Below, piece by piece: positions 8,515-16,073 of a stretch of DNA of 64,000 nucleotides. The notes under the pieces are model-generated. The model was not told the DNA's origin, ran no database searches, and saw only the letters and a program-made list of their open reading frames with translations. The stretch's first letter is position 1. Each line of letters starts with the position of its first letter. The DNA is from Kitasatospora papulosa. Its GTDB lineage: Bacteria > Actinomycetota > Actinomycetes > Streptomycetales > Streptomycetaceae. Made by a program: the position numbers and the translations under genes. The stretch covers positions 124,001-188,000 of the forward strand of contig NZ_JNYQ01000012.1 of the NCBI RefSeq assembly GCF_000717245.1, in the 5' to 3' direction.

Positions 8515-8769
8515 ATGGGACTGCTCTCCGGCGTGCTCCTGCTCCCGCTGGCGCCGGTCCGCGGCGTCATCTGGGTCGCGGAGAAGGTGGAGGACGTCGC
8601 CGACCGCGAACTCCACGACCCGGGCGTGATCCGGGCCCGGCTCGCCGAGCTGAACCAGGAGCTTGAGGACGGCAACGTCGGCCTGGAGGAGTTCGAACGG
8701 GAAGAGGAGGAGCTGCTCGACCGGCTCCATGCCGGAACGGTCCGCTCCTCACCGAACCATCGAAGGTGA
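8515..8769 (+). CDS. gvpG: Gas vesicle protein GvpG
   Basis: The 84-residue protein starts MGLLSGVLLLPLAPVRGVIW and continues with a helical, charged C-terminus (LAELNQELEDGNVGLEEFEREEEELLDRL). This is the typical GvpG profile: a short hydrophobic head and a coiled acidic tail. GvpG is a minor vesicle-assembly component. The ATG directly follows the gvpF stop codon region (TGACATG), indicating coupling. Confidence 0.9.
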   Translation: MGLLSGVLLLPLAPVRGVIWVAEKVEDVADRELHDPGVIRARLAELNQELEDGNVGLEEFEREEEELLDRLHAGTVRSSPNHRR

Positions 8770-8776
8770 CTCACTC

Positions 8777-9673
8777 ATGGAAGATCAGACCAAGGTGACG
8801 CTCGCGGCAGCCGTGGTGGGCGGATACGTACTGGGCCGCACGAAGAAGGGCCGTCTCGCGCTCTCCATCGCGACCTATCTGGCGGGCAGGCGCTTCGGCC
8901 TCGAACCGCGACAGATCGCCGCCGAAGGCGTGCGCCGACTGAGCGAAATGCCGCAGTTCGCCGAGCTGCAGGACCAGCTGAAGGGCGAAGTCCTCGAATC
9001 CGGCAGGAAGGCTCTGACGGCCGCGGCGGACCGCGGCATGAACTCGCTGGCTGACGCACTCAGCGACCGTACGGCCCGGCTCGGGGCGCCGGAGGAGGGG
9101 GAAGAGGAGGAGAACGAGGAGCACGAGGGCGAGTACGAGGACGAGGAGGAGCCCGAGGACGAGGAGGGCGACGAGTACGAGGAGGAGGACGAGGAACCGG
9201 AGGAACCCGAGGAGGAGGACGAGGAAGAAGAGCCCGAAGAGGAAGAGGAGGAGGAGTCCGAGGACGAAGAGCCGGAGGAGCCTCGACGGACCAAGTCCTC
9301 CGACGGGGCTTCGGGGCGCGGTGCCGGACCGAAGCCGGCCAAGAAGCAGCCGGCGGCCAAGAAGGCCCCGGCCAAGAAGGCGCCTGCGAAGAAGGCCGCG
9401 GCGGAGAAGCCGGCCGCGAAGAAATCGGCGCCTCCGAAGAAGACGGCAGCCAAGAAGTCCGCACCGGCGAAGAAGGCGGCGGCCAAGAAGGCGCCCGCGA
9501 AGAAGGCCGCGTCCGCTTCCAAGAAAACGGCAGCCAAGAAGTCCGCACCGGCGAGGAAGGCGGCGGCCAAGAAGGCGCCCGCGAAGAAGTCGGCGGCCCG
9601 GAAGGCCACTTCGGCCAAGAAGACGACGTCATCGAAGCGAACCGCGTCCAAGCGCGGCGAACGGCGGAGGTAG
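8777..9673 (+). CDS. gvpY: Gas vesicle-cluster protein GvpY, polyampholyte with histone H1-like tail
   Basis: The 298-residue protein has three zones. Residues 1-104 are a folded, mildly amphipathic head (helices around AAAVVGGYVLGRTKKGR and LSEMPQFAELQDQL). Residues 105-169 are almost solid Glu/Asp. Residues 186-298 are repeats of Ala-Lys-Lys-Ala/Pro, like histone H1 or HU-tail proteins. The basic zone contains a 28-residue internal duplication. The place between gvpG and an SRPBCC gene matches the gvpY slot of streptomycete clusters. The role is not established; opposite-charge blocks suggest protein-protein or nucleic-acid contacts. The ATG at 8777 follows AAGGTGA. Confidence 0.8.
   Translation: MEDQTKVTLAAAVVGGYVLGRTKKGRLALSIATYLAGRRFGLEPRQIAAEGVRRLSEMPQFAELQDQLKGEVLESGRKALTAAADRGMNSLADALSDRTARLGAPEEGEEEENEEHEGEYEDEEEPEDEEGDEYEEEDEEPEEPEEEDEEEEPEEEEEEESEDEEPEEPRRTKSSDGASGRGAGPKPAKKQPAAKKAPAKKAPAKKAAAEKPAAKKSAPPKKTAAKKSAPAKKAAAKKAPAKKAASASKKTAAKKSAPARKAAAKKAPAKKSAARKATSAKKTTSSKRTASKRGERRR
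9443..9589 (+). repeat. 63-bp direct repeat inside gvpY (84-bp period)
   Basis: Bases 9443-9505 recur at 9527-9589 with one mismatch (AAGAAG versus GAGGAAG region). The repeat unit is 84 bases, so the duplication adds exactly 28 residues of the Lys/Ala tail and keeps the frame. It likely arose by slippage or unequal exchange and may vary in copy number between strains. Confidence 0.75.
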
Positions 9674-9679
9674 GCAGCC

Positions 9680-10810
9680 ATGGCCAGGACGGACAAGGAC
9701 GAACCCGAGGCGGGCGAGTCGGGTATCGACCGGCTTCGCGGGGAGTTCACGAATTTTCTGGGTGCGCAGACGGACAAACTCGCCCAGAAGGCAGGTGACA
9801 AGCTGACCGGTCTCACGGGTCAGCTGACCGACATCGCGGACAACGGCGGTTCGCTGCCGTCGATCGCGTCCCGCGTCATGCAGGGCGAATCCCCGGCCAA
9901 GGCCTTCGTCTCGGAGAAGGCCGGAAACGTCAAGGACAAAGTCGTGGACAAGGCGAAGGAAGCCTTCGGGGGCGGGAAGGGCAAGAGCCAGTCCGGCGGG
10001 GGCAAGTCCATGAACATCATCGAGGTCCTCGATGTGGGAGTGCCCCTCCGTGACGCGTACGACCACTGGACGCGGTACGACAAGTTCGGCAGTTTCACCA
10101 AGGGCGTCCAGAGCGTCTCCATGGACGAGGAGATGTCGAGCGACTGGAAGGTCAAGATCGGACCGTCCTCGCGCGGCTTCAAGGCGACGGTCCAGGAGCA
10201 GGTGCCCGACGACCGCATCGTGTGGACCTCCGAGGGCGCCAAGGGCTCGACGCGTGGCTGCGTCAGCTTCCACGAACTGGCGCCGAGCCTGACCCGGATC
10301 GTCCTGGTGATCGAGTACTACCCCTCCGGATTCTTCGAGAAGACGGGGAATCTGTGGCGTGTGCAGGGCCGTCGTATGCGGCTTGACTTCAAGCACTTCC
10401 AGCGCTTCGTGACGCTCACCGATGAGGAGCCCGAGGGCTGGCGTGGTGAGATCCGCGACGGTGAGGTCGTGGTGACGCACGAAGAGGCAATGGAGAAGGA
10501 GGAAGCCGAGAGCGAGGAGTCCGACGAGTCCGACGACTCCGAGGACTCCGAGGACGAGGAGTACGAGGACGAAGCGGGGCCGGAGGACGACGAAGACGAA
10601 GACGAGGAAGAGGAAGAGGAAGAGGAGGACTACGAGGACGAGGAAGAGGAAGAGCCCGACGAAGACACCGAGGAGGACTACGAGGACGAGGAGGACGAGG
10701 AGGAGGAACCGGAAGAGGAGGAAGAGGAAGAGGAAGAACCCGAGGAAGAGGACGAGGAAGAAGAGGAAGCCGCCCCCAGGAAGCGACGGGGCCGAAGGGC
10801 GTCAAGGTGA
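9680..10810 (+). CDS. gvpZ: Gas vesicle-cluster SRPBCC protein GvpZ with acidic tail
   Basis: The 376-residue protein begins with an amphipathic helical segment (residues about 12-100). An SRPBCC/polyketide cyclase-like lipid-binding domain follows (about 112-250), with the DVGVPLRDAYDHWTRYDKF start and RMRLDFKHFQRFV end helix. The last 110 residues are nearly all Glu/Asp, interrupted by Tyr and Pro, and end in a basic cap (RKRRGRRASR). Position after gvpY and before gvpJ matches gvpZ. The extreme acidity mirrors the basic tail of GvpY, so the two may interact; that is inference. Confidence 0.82.
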   Translation: MARTDKDEPEAGESGIDRLRGEFTNFLGAQTDKLAQKAGDKLTGLTGQLTDIADNGGSLPSIASRVMQGESPAKAFVSEKAGNVKDKVVDKAKEAFGGGKGKSQSGGGKSMNIIEVLDVGVPLRDAYDHWTRYDKFGSFTKGVQSVSMDEEMSSDWKVKIGPSSRGFKATVQEQVPDDRIVWTSEGAKGSTRGCVSFHELAPSLTRIVLVIEYYPSGFFEKTGNLWRVQGRRMRLDFKHFQRFVTLTDEEPEGWRGEIRDGEVVVTHEEAMEKEEAESEESDESDDSEDSEDEEYEDEAGPEDDEDEDEEEEEEEEDYEDEEEEEPDEDTEEDYEDEEDEEEEPEEEEEEEEEPEEEDEEEEEAAPRKRRGRRASR

Positions 10811-11151
10811 CCGATCTCGACTTCGGGCCGGAGGCCTACCCCATTCCGGGGCCGCCGAACAGCAGCCTCGCCGACATCCTCGAACGCGTCCTCGACAAGG
10901 GCATCGTCATCGCCGGGGACATCAAGATCGACCTTCTCGACATCGAGTTGCTCACCATCCGCCTGCGTTTGTTCGTTGCGTCGGTCGACACCGCGAAGAA
11001 GGCCGGAATCGACTGGTGGGAGACGGATCCCGCGCTGAGTTCGCGCGCCGCCCAGAACTCCCTGCTGGACGAGAACCGCGCACTGCGTGAGCGTCTGGAC
11101 GCGCTCGAGGCGAAGACCGGTGAGAAGGAAGAGACGTCGGACCGCACATGA
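10807..11151 (+). CDS. gvpJ: Gas vesicle protein GvpJ (GvpA family minor shell protein)
   Basis: The 114-residue GvpA-family protein has the core LADILERVLDKGIVIAGDI and DLLDIELLTIRLRLFVASVD at residues about 20-60. A coiled C-terminus (LLDENRALRERLDALEAKTGEK) is typical of GvpJ. Minor GvpA-like proteins are thought to form tips or nucleate ribs. The GTG start overlaps the gvpZ stop (GTGA), so translation is coupled. Confidence 0.88.
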   Translation: MTDLDFGPEAYPIPGPPNSSLADILERVLDKGIVIAGDIKIDLLDIELLTIRLRLFVASVDTAKKAGIDWWETDPALSSRAAQNSLLDENRALRERLDALEAKTGEKEETSDRT

Positions 11152-11170
11152 ACAAGGAGAATCGAGCCAG

Positions 11171-11983
11171 ATGACGGACCGGGAAACCGAACAGGTCTCG
11201 GCTGAAAGCGCCCTCTACGTATTCGCGGTGTGCAGGCTGCCCGATCCGACGGCTTTCGCGGGCCTTCCGGGAGTCGCGGTGGGCGAGGCGCTGCGCCGGC
11301 TGCGGTTCGGTGAGCTGACCGCGATCGTCCAGACCGTCCGGGCGGCCGACTTCACGGACGAGGCGTGGCAGGCGCGTATGGCCGACCGGGGCGAGCTCGA
11401 ACGGTACGCACGTGCGCACCACGACGTGGTCTCGGCAGCCGCCGCGTCCTGCCCCACGGTGCCGCTCCCCATGGCCACGCTCTACCACGGCGAGGAGCGG
11501 GCCCAGCAGGCGCTCCTTGCCGAGACCGAGCGCTTCCTGGCCGCTCTGCGGCGCACCGCTGATCACTCCGAGTGGGGGGTGAAGGTCTACACGGCCGCGC
11601 CCGCGGTATCGGTCCCGGCCCGGACCCGCCCGGCGACATCGCCCGGAAGTTCCCGCCCCACGCCGGGAGCGGGCCTCGCCTACCTGGAGCGAAAACGAGG
11701 AGCGCAGGCGCGGCGCGAACGGCGGCACGAGGACTCCCTCCGGCTCGCCGAGACGGTGGATGCCGCGTTCCAGGGCCTTGCCGCCGCAGGACGCAGACTG
11801 CGGCTCCACGTTCCTGAAACGACCGGAACGAGCCACGTCCAGGTGCTCAACGCTACGTACCTGGTGGCGGAGCACCGAGCGGCCGAACTCGGACCCCTCA
11901 CCCGCGCGCTGCAGGAATCGACCGGTGCCCGGATCGACGTCTCGGGTCCCTGGGTGCCGTACTCCTTCGTCGGTGAGGTGTGA
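11171..11983 (+). CDS. gvpL: Gas vesicle protein GvpL (GvpF/L family)
   Basis: The 270-residue GvpL/F paralogue has an N-terminal strand (LYVFAVCRL), ARAHHDVVSAAA and VPLPMATLYHGEE segments, and a C-terminal VLNATYLVAEHRA and VSGPWVPYSFVGEV. The central region is lengthened compared with GvpF, with a Thr/Ser/Pro-rich loop around 150-172. The ATG at 11171 follows an AAGGAG-like site. Its stop overlaps the next ATG (TGATG). Confidence 0.88.
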   Translation: MTDRETEQVSAESALYVFAVCRLPDPTAFAGLPGVAVGEALRRLRFGELTAIVQTVRAADFTDEAWQARMADRGELERYARAHHDVVSAAAASCPTVPLPMATLYHGEERAQQALLAETERFLAALRRTADHSEWGVKVYTAAPAVSVPARTRPATSPGSSRPTPGAGLAYLERKRGAQARRERRHEDSLRLAETVDAAFQGLAAAGRRLRLHVPETTGTSHVQVLNATYLVAEHRAAELGPLTRALQESTGARIDVSGPWVPYSFVGEV

Positions 11984-12210
11984 TGGAACGCGAGGTGGTG
12001 CCCTGGGACAATCCCGAACCCTTGCGTGGCCCCGTCGGGGTCCCTCTGGTCGACCTGCTGGACCGGGTCCTGGCGACCGGGGTGGTGGTCAGCGGTGATC
12101 TGGTGATCGCGATCGCGGACGTGCCCCTCGTGCGGCTGTCGCTCCACGCCCTGCTCTCCTCGGTCAACGAGAGGGTTCCGGCCCCCTGGGCGGACGGAGG
12201 CCCGCTGTGA
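11983..12210 (+). CDS. gvpS: Gas vesicle protein GvpS (GvpA family)
   Basis: The 75-residue GvpA-family protein has LVDLLDRVLATGVVVSGDLVIAI then VPLVRLSLHALLSSV, the reduced rib-protein core. It lacks the long tails of GvpA and GvpJ here. The ATG at 11983 overlaps the gvpL TGA; a GTG one codon earlier is the alternative start. It is the third GvpA-like copy in the cluster, as usual for the S slot. Confidence 0.87.
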   Translation: MEREVVPWDNPEPLRGPVGVPLVDLLDRVLATGVVVSGDLVIAIADVPLVRLSLHALLSSVNERVPAPWADGGPL

Positions 12211-12485
12211 CCGGCTCACGACTGGACGTCGACTCGGGCGAGCTGGGGCGTGACCTGGTGGCCCTGGTGCTGACGGTGGTGGAACTGCTGCGGCAGCTCA
12301 TGGAGCGGCAGGCGATCCGCCGCATCGACCAGGGCGACCTCACCGACGGCCAGGTGGAGGAGATCGGTACGACGCTCATGATGCTGGACCAGCGGATGGC
12401 GGAGCTCTGCGAGCAGCACGGGGTGCGCCCCGAGGATCTCAACCTCGACCTCGGACCGCTCGGCTCACTGCTGCCCCGCGAGTGA
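12207..12485 (+). CDS. gvpK: Gas vesicle protein GvpK
   Basis: The 92-residue GvpK family protein has DLVALVLTVVELLRQLMERQAIRR then GDLTDGQVEEIGTTLMMLDQRM, the two signature helices of the family. The GTG start overlaps the gvpS TGA (GTGA). It closes the operon; a GC palindrome follows at 12518-12531. Confidence 0.9.
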   Translation: MTGSRLDVDSGELGRDLVALVLTVVELLRQLMERQAIRRIDQGDLTDGQVEEIGTTLMMLDQRMAELCEQHGVRPEDLNLDLGPLGSLLPRE

Positions 12486-12517
12486 CGTACGCCGACCGGG
12501 CTGGCCCGACGGTGGGC

Positions 12518-12531
12518 CGCACGGCCGTGCG
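12518..12531. repeat. Perfect 14-bp palindrome after gvpK
   Basis: CGCACGGCCGTGCG is its own reverse complement and lies 33 bases after the gvpK stop. It may act as part of a weak terminator or an operator for the next gene. The region just after it (about 12548-12575) is unusually AT-rich for this DNA (ATATGCTCATATATACGC), so a promoter for the 51-aa gene is likely there. Confidence 0.4.
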
Positions 12532-12604
12532 TGCAGCAGCGATCAGGGCATATGCTCATATATACGCACACTCTTCGCGCGCGGCATCGTGACCGGAGGC
12601 AGTC

Positions 12605-12760
12605 ATGATCATCGTTGGGGCCATCCTTCTGATTCTCGGTCTGGTGACAGGACTCGGGGTCCTGTGGACCATCGGCATCATTCTTCTGGTGGTCGGGCTC
12701 GCCCTCTGGCTCCTCGGGGCTGTGGGGCATGCGGTCGGCGGCCGTCGCCACTACTGGTGA
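12605..12760 (+). CDS. DUF6131-like 51-aa membrane protein
   Basis: This is a 51-codon gene, MIIVGAILLILGLVTG onward. It has two hydrophobic helices separated by a short Trp/Gly turn and ends in GGRRHYW. The pattern (I/V-L-G-L repeats, internal WTIGIILLVVG, C-terminal GGRR plus aromatic) matches the abundant actinobacterial short proteins labelled DUF6131. A GGAGGCAGTC ribosome site precedes the ATG. The function is unknown; such proteins are often stress-induced membrane peptides (inference). Confidence 0.8.
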   Translation: MIIVGAILLILGLVTGLGVLWTIGIILLVVGLALWLLGAVGHAVGGRRHYW

Positions 12761-12873
12761 TCCCGCCGGAGGCACGTTTGGGGCGGGGGTGACCGGGCAT
12801 GGGGGGAGTGGTGCGGGAGCGCTCCCACACCGATCGACGAGTCCCCCCACCTCCACGAGAAGGAGATCACGGA

Positions 12874-13548
12874 ATGAGGAAAAATTGTCATGAGCGCGTC
12901 AGTTTAGTCGGTTGGGCGCGGCGCGTCGGTGGCGTGTGCGTCGCCGCCGTCCTCTGTCTGCTCCCCTGGACGGGCACCGCGAGCGCCCACGGTTCCGTCG
13001 TCGACCCCGCTTCCCGCAACTACGGCTGCTGGCTGCGCTGGGGCGACGACTTCCAGAACCCGGCCATGGAGCAGGAGGACCCCATGTGCTGGCAGGCCTG
13101 GCAGGCCGACCCGAACGCCATGTGGAACTGGAACGGCCTGTACCGCAACGGCTCGGGCGGCGACTTCCCCGCGGCCGTGCCCGACGGGCAACTGTGCAGC
13201 GGTGGCCGCACGGAGAGCGGACGGTACGACTCGCTCGACTCCGTCGGTGCGTGGAAGACCACGGACATCACCGATGACTTCACCGTGAAGCTGTACGACC
13301 AGGCCAGTCACGGCGCGGACTACTTCCAGGTGTACGTCACCCGGCAGGGATTCGATCCTGCCGCGGAGGCGCTGACCTGGAGCGACCTCCAACTGGTCGC
13401 CGAGACCGGCCGCTACGCGCCGAGCCAGAACTACGAGATCCCCGTGACCACCTCGGGGCTCAGCGGCCGGCACGTGGTCTACACGATCTGGCAGGCGTCG
13501 CACATGGACCAGACGTACTTCCTGTGCAGTGACGTGAACTTCACCTGA
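12874..13548 (+). CDS. Secreted AA10 lytic polysaccharide monooxygenase with TTA codon
   Basis: The 224-residue precursor has a signal peptide ending TASA before H39, so the mature protein begins with the copper-binding histidine. The second histidine of the brace is H146 (QASHGADYF), and F216 in QTYFLCSD is the likely axial residue. Cysteines at about 52, 72, 108 and 218 would pair. It is a single AA10 catalytic domain, with no chitin- or cellulose-binding module. It would cleave crystalline chitin or cellulose oxidatively outside the cell. Codon 11 (12904-12906) is TTA, so translation should need the bldA tRNA. AAGGAG precedes the ATG. Confidence 0.88.
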   Translation: MRKNCHERVSLVGWARRVGGVCVAAVLCLLPWTGTASAHGSVVDPASRNYGCWLRWGDDFQNPAMEQEDPMCWQAWQADPNAMWNWNGLYRNGSGGDFPAAVPDGQLCSGGRTESGRYDSLDSVGAWKTTDITDDFTVKLYDQASHGADYFQVYVTRQGFDPAAEALTWSDLQLVAETGRYAPSQNYEIPVTTSGLSGRHVVYTIWQASHMDQTYFLCSDVNFT

Positions 13549-13565
13549 CCCGCCCCCGGCGCGTT

Positions 13566-13596
13566 GCCCCGCCGGCCGCTCCACGTCCGGCGGGGC
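13566..13596 (+). terminator. Hairpin terminator after LPMO gene
   Basis: GCCCCGCCGG (13566-13575) and CCGGCGGGGC (13587-13596) form a perfect 10-bp stem with an 11-base loop, starting 18 bases after the stop. There is no T tract, as is common for GC-rich actinobacterial terminators. Confidence 0.75.
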
Positions 13597-13724
13597 GTAC
13601 GACGACCCGCTGCACGAGCGCCCGCAGGTCCGCCAGATGATCGATTGGCGGTGCCGACGGGCCCGTCCTAACGTCGATGAGTGAGCTTTTCCGCTCACTC
13701 GTCGACGGTTTGGCATCGAGCACC

Positions 13725-15392
13725 ATGACTGGATCCCGAGCTGAATCCGCGCAGGTCGCCGACTCCCCGGAACGGGGGCACGGCAAGGGGATCGCGCTGC
13801 TCATCATCGCGTCATGCCAGTTGATGGTGGTTCTCGACATCACCATCGTGAACATCGCCCTGCCGCACATCCAGTCCTCGCTCGGCTTCTCGACCGAGAA
13901 CCTGTCGTGGGTGATCAACGCCTACACCCTGACGTTCGGCGGGCTGCTCCTTCTCGGCGGCCGGCTGGGCGACATACTCGGGCGCCGCAGGGTCTTCGTC
14001 TTCGGCGTGCTGCTGTTCGTCCTGGCCTCCCTGCTGGGCGGCCTCTCCCAGGAGTCCTGGCAACTGCTCGCCGCGCGTGCGCTGCAGGGCGTCGGTGGTG
14101 CGATCGCCTCACCGACCGCACTCTCCCTCATCACCACGACCTTCCGGGAAGGGCCCGAGCGCAACCGGGCGTTCGGGGTGTTCGCCGCCGTGTCCGCGGG
14201 CGGGAGCGCGATCGGCCTGCTCGCGGGCGGCGTGCTCGTGGAGTGGCTCGACTGGCGTTGGGTCTTCTTCGTCAACGTCCCCATCGGGCTGCTGATCGCT
14301 TTCGCGACGCCCCGGTTCATCAAGGAATCCCAGCGCCACCCCGGCCACTTCGACCTTCTGGGTGCCCTCACCTCCACACTGGGCATGGTGCTGCTCGTCT
14401 ACGGTTTCATCCGGGCGTCCGAGGACGGGTGGACCGATGTCCTGACCATCGGTGCCTTCGCGGGCGCGGTGGTCTTCATGGCGGTCTTCCTGACCGTGGA
14501 GCGCCGGTCGAGGCAGCCCATCACGCCGCTGCACATGTTCCGTGACCGCAACCGGGCCGGGGCCTACGGGATGATGCTCAGCCTGGCCGCGGCGATGTTC
14601 GGCATGTTCTTCTTCCTGACGCTCTTCGTGCAGAACATCCTCGACTTCAGCCCGTTGCGGGCGGGGCTGGCCTTCCTGCCGGTCAGCGTGATCATCGCGA
14701 TCAGCGCGGGACTCGCCTCACAACTGCTGCCCCGGTGGGGGCCCAAGCCTTTCATGGTCACGGGTGCGATCCTGGCCGCGGGAGGGCTCGCGTGGCTCAC
14801 GCAGACCGATGTCAACAGCACCTACCTGGGCAGCATCCTCGGCCCCATCCTCGTGTTCGGTTCCGGTATGGGCATGCAGTTCGTGTCCCTGACGCTGATG
14901 GCCGTCTCCGGGGTCGAGCCCAGAGAGGCGGGGGCCGCGTCCGGCGTGCTCAACGCCACCCAGCAGGTGGGCGGTTCCCTGGGGCTGTCCATTCTGGTCA
15001 CGGTCTTCGGAACGGCCAGCCGTAACGAGGCGATGGACCAGATACCCCGTTTCCTGGCCGAGGCCACCCCGGCTCAGCAGCTGCGGTTCCGTCGGACGGG
15101 CGAGCTGCCCGCGCCGTGGGGTGACCAGGTGCTGGCCTCGGGCGTCTCCACCGCCTTCGTCGTCGCCGCCGTGATCGCCGGCGTCGCGGCACTGATCGCT
15201 CTGTTCGTCATACAGGTGCGGTCCTCCGACCTGGAACGACTGCGCGGCGGAGGGGTTCCGGTGCCGGTGGACGAGCCGGAGGACGCCCTCGACGGCGCGG
15301 CGGGGGACCGCCCGGGGCACGGCGGTACGGACGGACCCCGGGGTCCCGCGGTCCCGCCCCACAATCGGGGCGGTTCCCCTCCGCCCGGATAG
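13725..15392 (+). CDS. MFS transporter, DHA2 (EmrB/QacA-type) family
   Basis: The 555-residue protein has about 14 predicted membrane helices. The first begins IALLIIASCQLMVVLDITIVNIALPHIQ, the DHA2 motif D1 (LDxTIVNIALP) that distinguishes proton-driven multidrug efflux pumps. Motif A (GGRLGDILGRRR) and motif C-like Gly-rich helix 5 follow. The last 60 residues are a polar, Pro/Gly-rich cytoplasmic tail. The ATG at 13725 is chosen; an in-frame ATG at 13677 would add 16 residues, and neither has a strong ribosome site. The substrate is unknown. Confidence 0.85.
   Translation: MTGSRAESAQVADSPERGHGKGIALLIIASCQLMVVLDITIVNIALPHIQSSLGFSTENLSWVINAYTLTFGGLLLLGGRLGDILGRRRVFVFGVLLFVLASLLGGLSQESWQLLAARALQGVGGAIASPTALSLITTTFREGPERNRAFGVFAAVSAGGSAIGLLAGGVLVEWLDWRWVFFVNVPIGLLIAFATPRFIKESQRHPGHFDLLGALTSTLGMVLLVYGFIRASEDGWTDVLTIGAFAGAVVFMAVFLTVERRSRQPITPLHMFRDRNRAGAYGMMLSLAAAMFGMFFFLTLFVQNILDFSPLRAGLAFLPVSVIIAISAGLASQLLPRWGPKPFMVTGAILAAGGLAWLTQTDVNSTYLGSILGPILVFGSGMGMQFVSLTLMAVSGVEPREAGAASGVLNATQQVGGSLGLSILVTVFGTASRNEAMDQIPRFLAEATPAQQLRFRRTGELPAPWGDQVLASGVSTAFVVAAVIAGVAALIALFVIQVRSSDLERLRGGGVPVPVDEPEDALDGAAGDRPGHGGTDGPRGPAVPPHNRGGSPPPG
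15368..15386. terminator. Bidirectional hairpin between convergent genes
   Basis: GGGCGG (15368-15373) pairs with CCGCCC (15381-15386) around a 7-base loop. It sits in the last codons of the transporter gene, and the convergent amidase gene stops only 8 bases further on, so it may end both transcripts. Confidence 0.5.
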
Positions 15393-15400
15393 GGCCGGAG

Positions 15401-15982
15401 TCAGGCCAGGTTGACGAGACGGATGTAACGCACCCAGTCCCAGTTGACCCCGGGATCCGTGTGGTCGCTGCCCGGCACCTCGTGGTGGCCGATGATGTGC
15501 GCGCGGTCCTTGGTCAGACCGTGGCGGTCGCAGATGTCCGCCGTGAGCCTCGCCGAACGCTCGTACATCGCGTGCGTGAAGTACGACGGCTGATCGACCC
15601 AGCCCTCGTGCTCGATGCCGATGCTGCGGGTGTTGTAGTCCCAGTTGCCCGCGTGCCAGGCGATGTCCCGCTCCCGCACGCACTGCCCCACGAAACCGTC
15701 CCCCGAGCGCACCACGTAGTGGGCGGAGACCTGCTTGGCCGGATTCTGGAAGATGCCGATCGTCTCGGTGAACGTCTGCTGGGCGACATGGATGATCACG
15801 CGCTCGACCGGATAGGCCGAAGGCCGGCTCGACACCGTGTAGTTGGACGCGGAGGCGGGATACCACTGCGCCGAGGGGAAGTCCGTTCCCTCCGTCGGCG
15901 CGGCCACGGCGCGCACCGAGGCCGGCAGGAGCGCCGCGGCGGCGGTGACCGCGGCGCCCTGAAGAATCCGTCTGCGCTGCAT
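15401..15982 (-). CDS. Exported N-acetylmuramoyl-L-alanine amidase (amidase_2)
   Basis: The 193-residue precursor has a Tat-like signal (QRRRILQGAAVTAAAALL, cleavage near residue 27). An Amidase_2 (T7 lysozyme/PGRP) domain follows: VIIHVAQQTFTET near 62 holds the first zinc histidine, SAHYVVRSGDGFVGQ near 86, and GHHEVPGSDHTDPG near 165 holds the remaining His ligands. It would cut the amide bond between muramic acid and the stem peptide. The ATG at 15982 is chosen for the twin-arginine start; the longer frame is not leader-like. Confidence 0.85.
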   Translation of the reverse strand: MQRRRILQGAAVTAAAALLPASVRAVAAPTEGTDFPSAQWYPASASNYTVSSRPSAYPVERVIIHVAQQTFTETIGIFQNPAKQVSAHYVVRSGDGFVGQCVRERDIAWHAGNWDYNTRSIGIEHEGWVDQPSYFTHAMYERSARLTADICDRHGLTKDRAHIIGHHEVPGSDHTDPGVNWDWVRYIRLVNLA

Positions 15983-16073
15983 CGGCACTCCCGGGTGTGA
16001 GGTGTGGTTCGGTCCACGGCACAACACGCACCGAACCACGGTACGGTTCCGGGCCGATGCGTACCCCCGGTTC

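Noticed and set aside
9443..9589. Repeats in gvpY considered as a CRISPR or mobile repeat
   Set aside because: The repeats are in-frame Lys/Ala codons of one gene with no spacer pattern and no cas genes.
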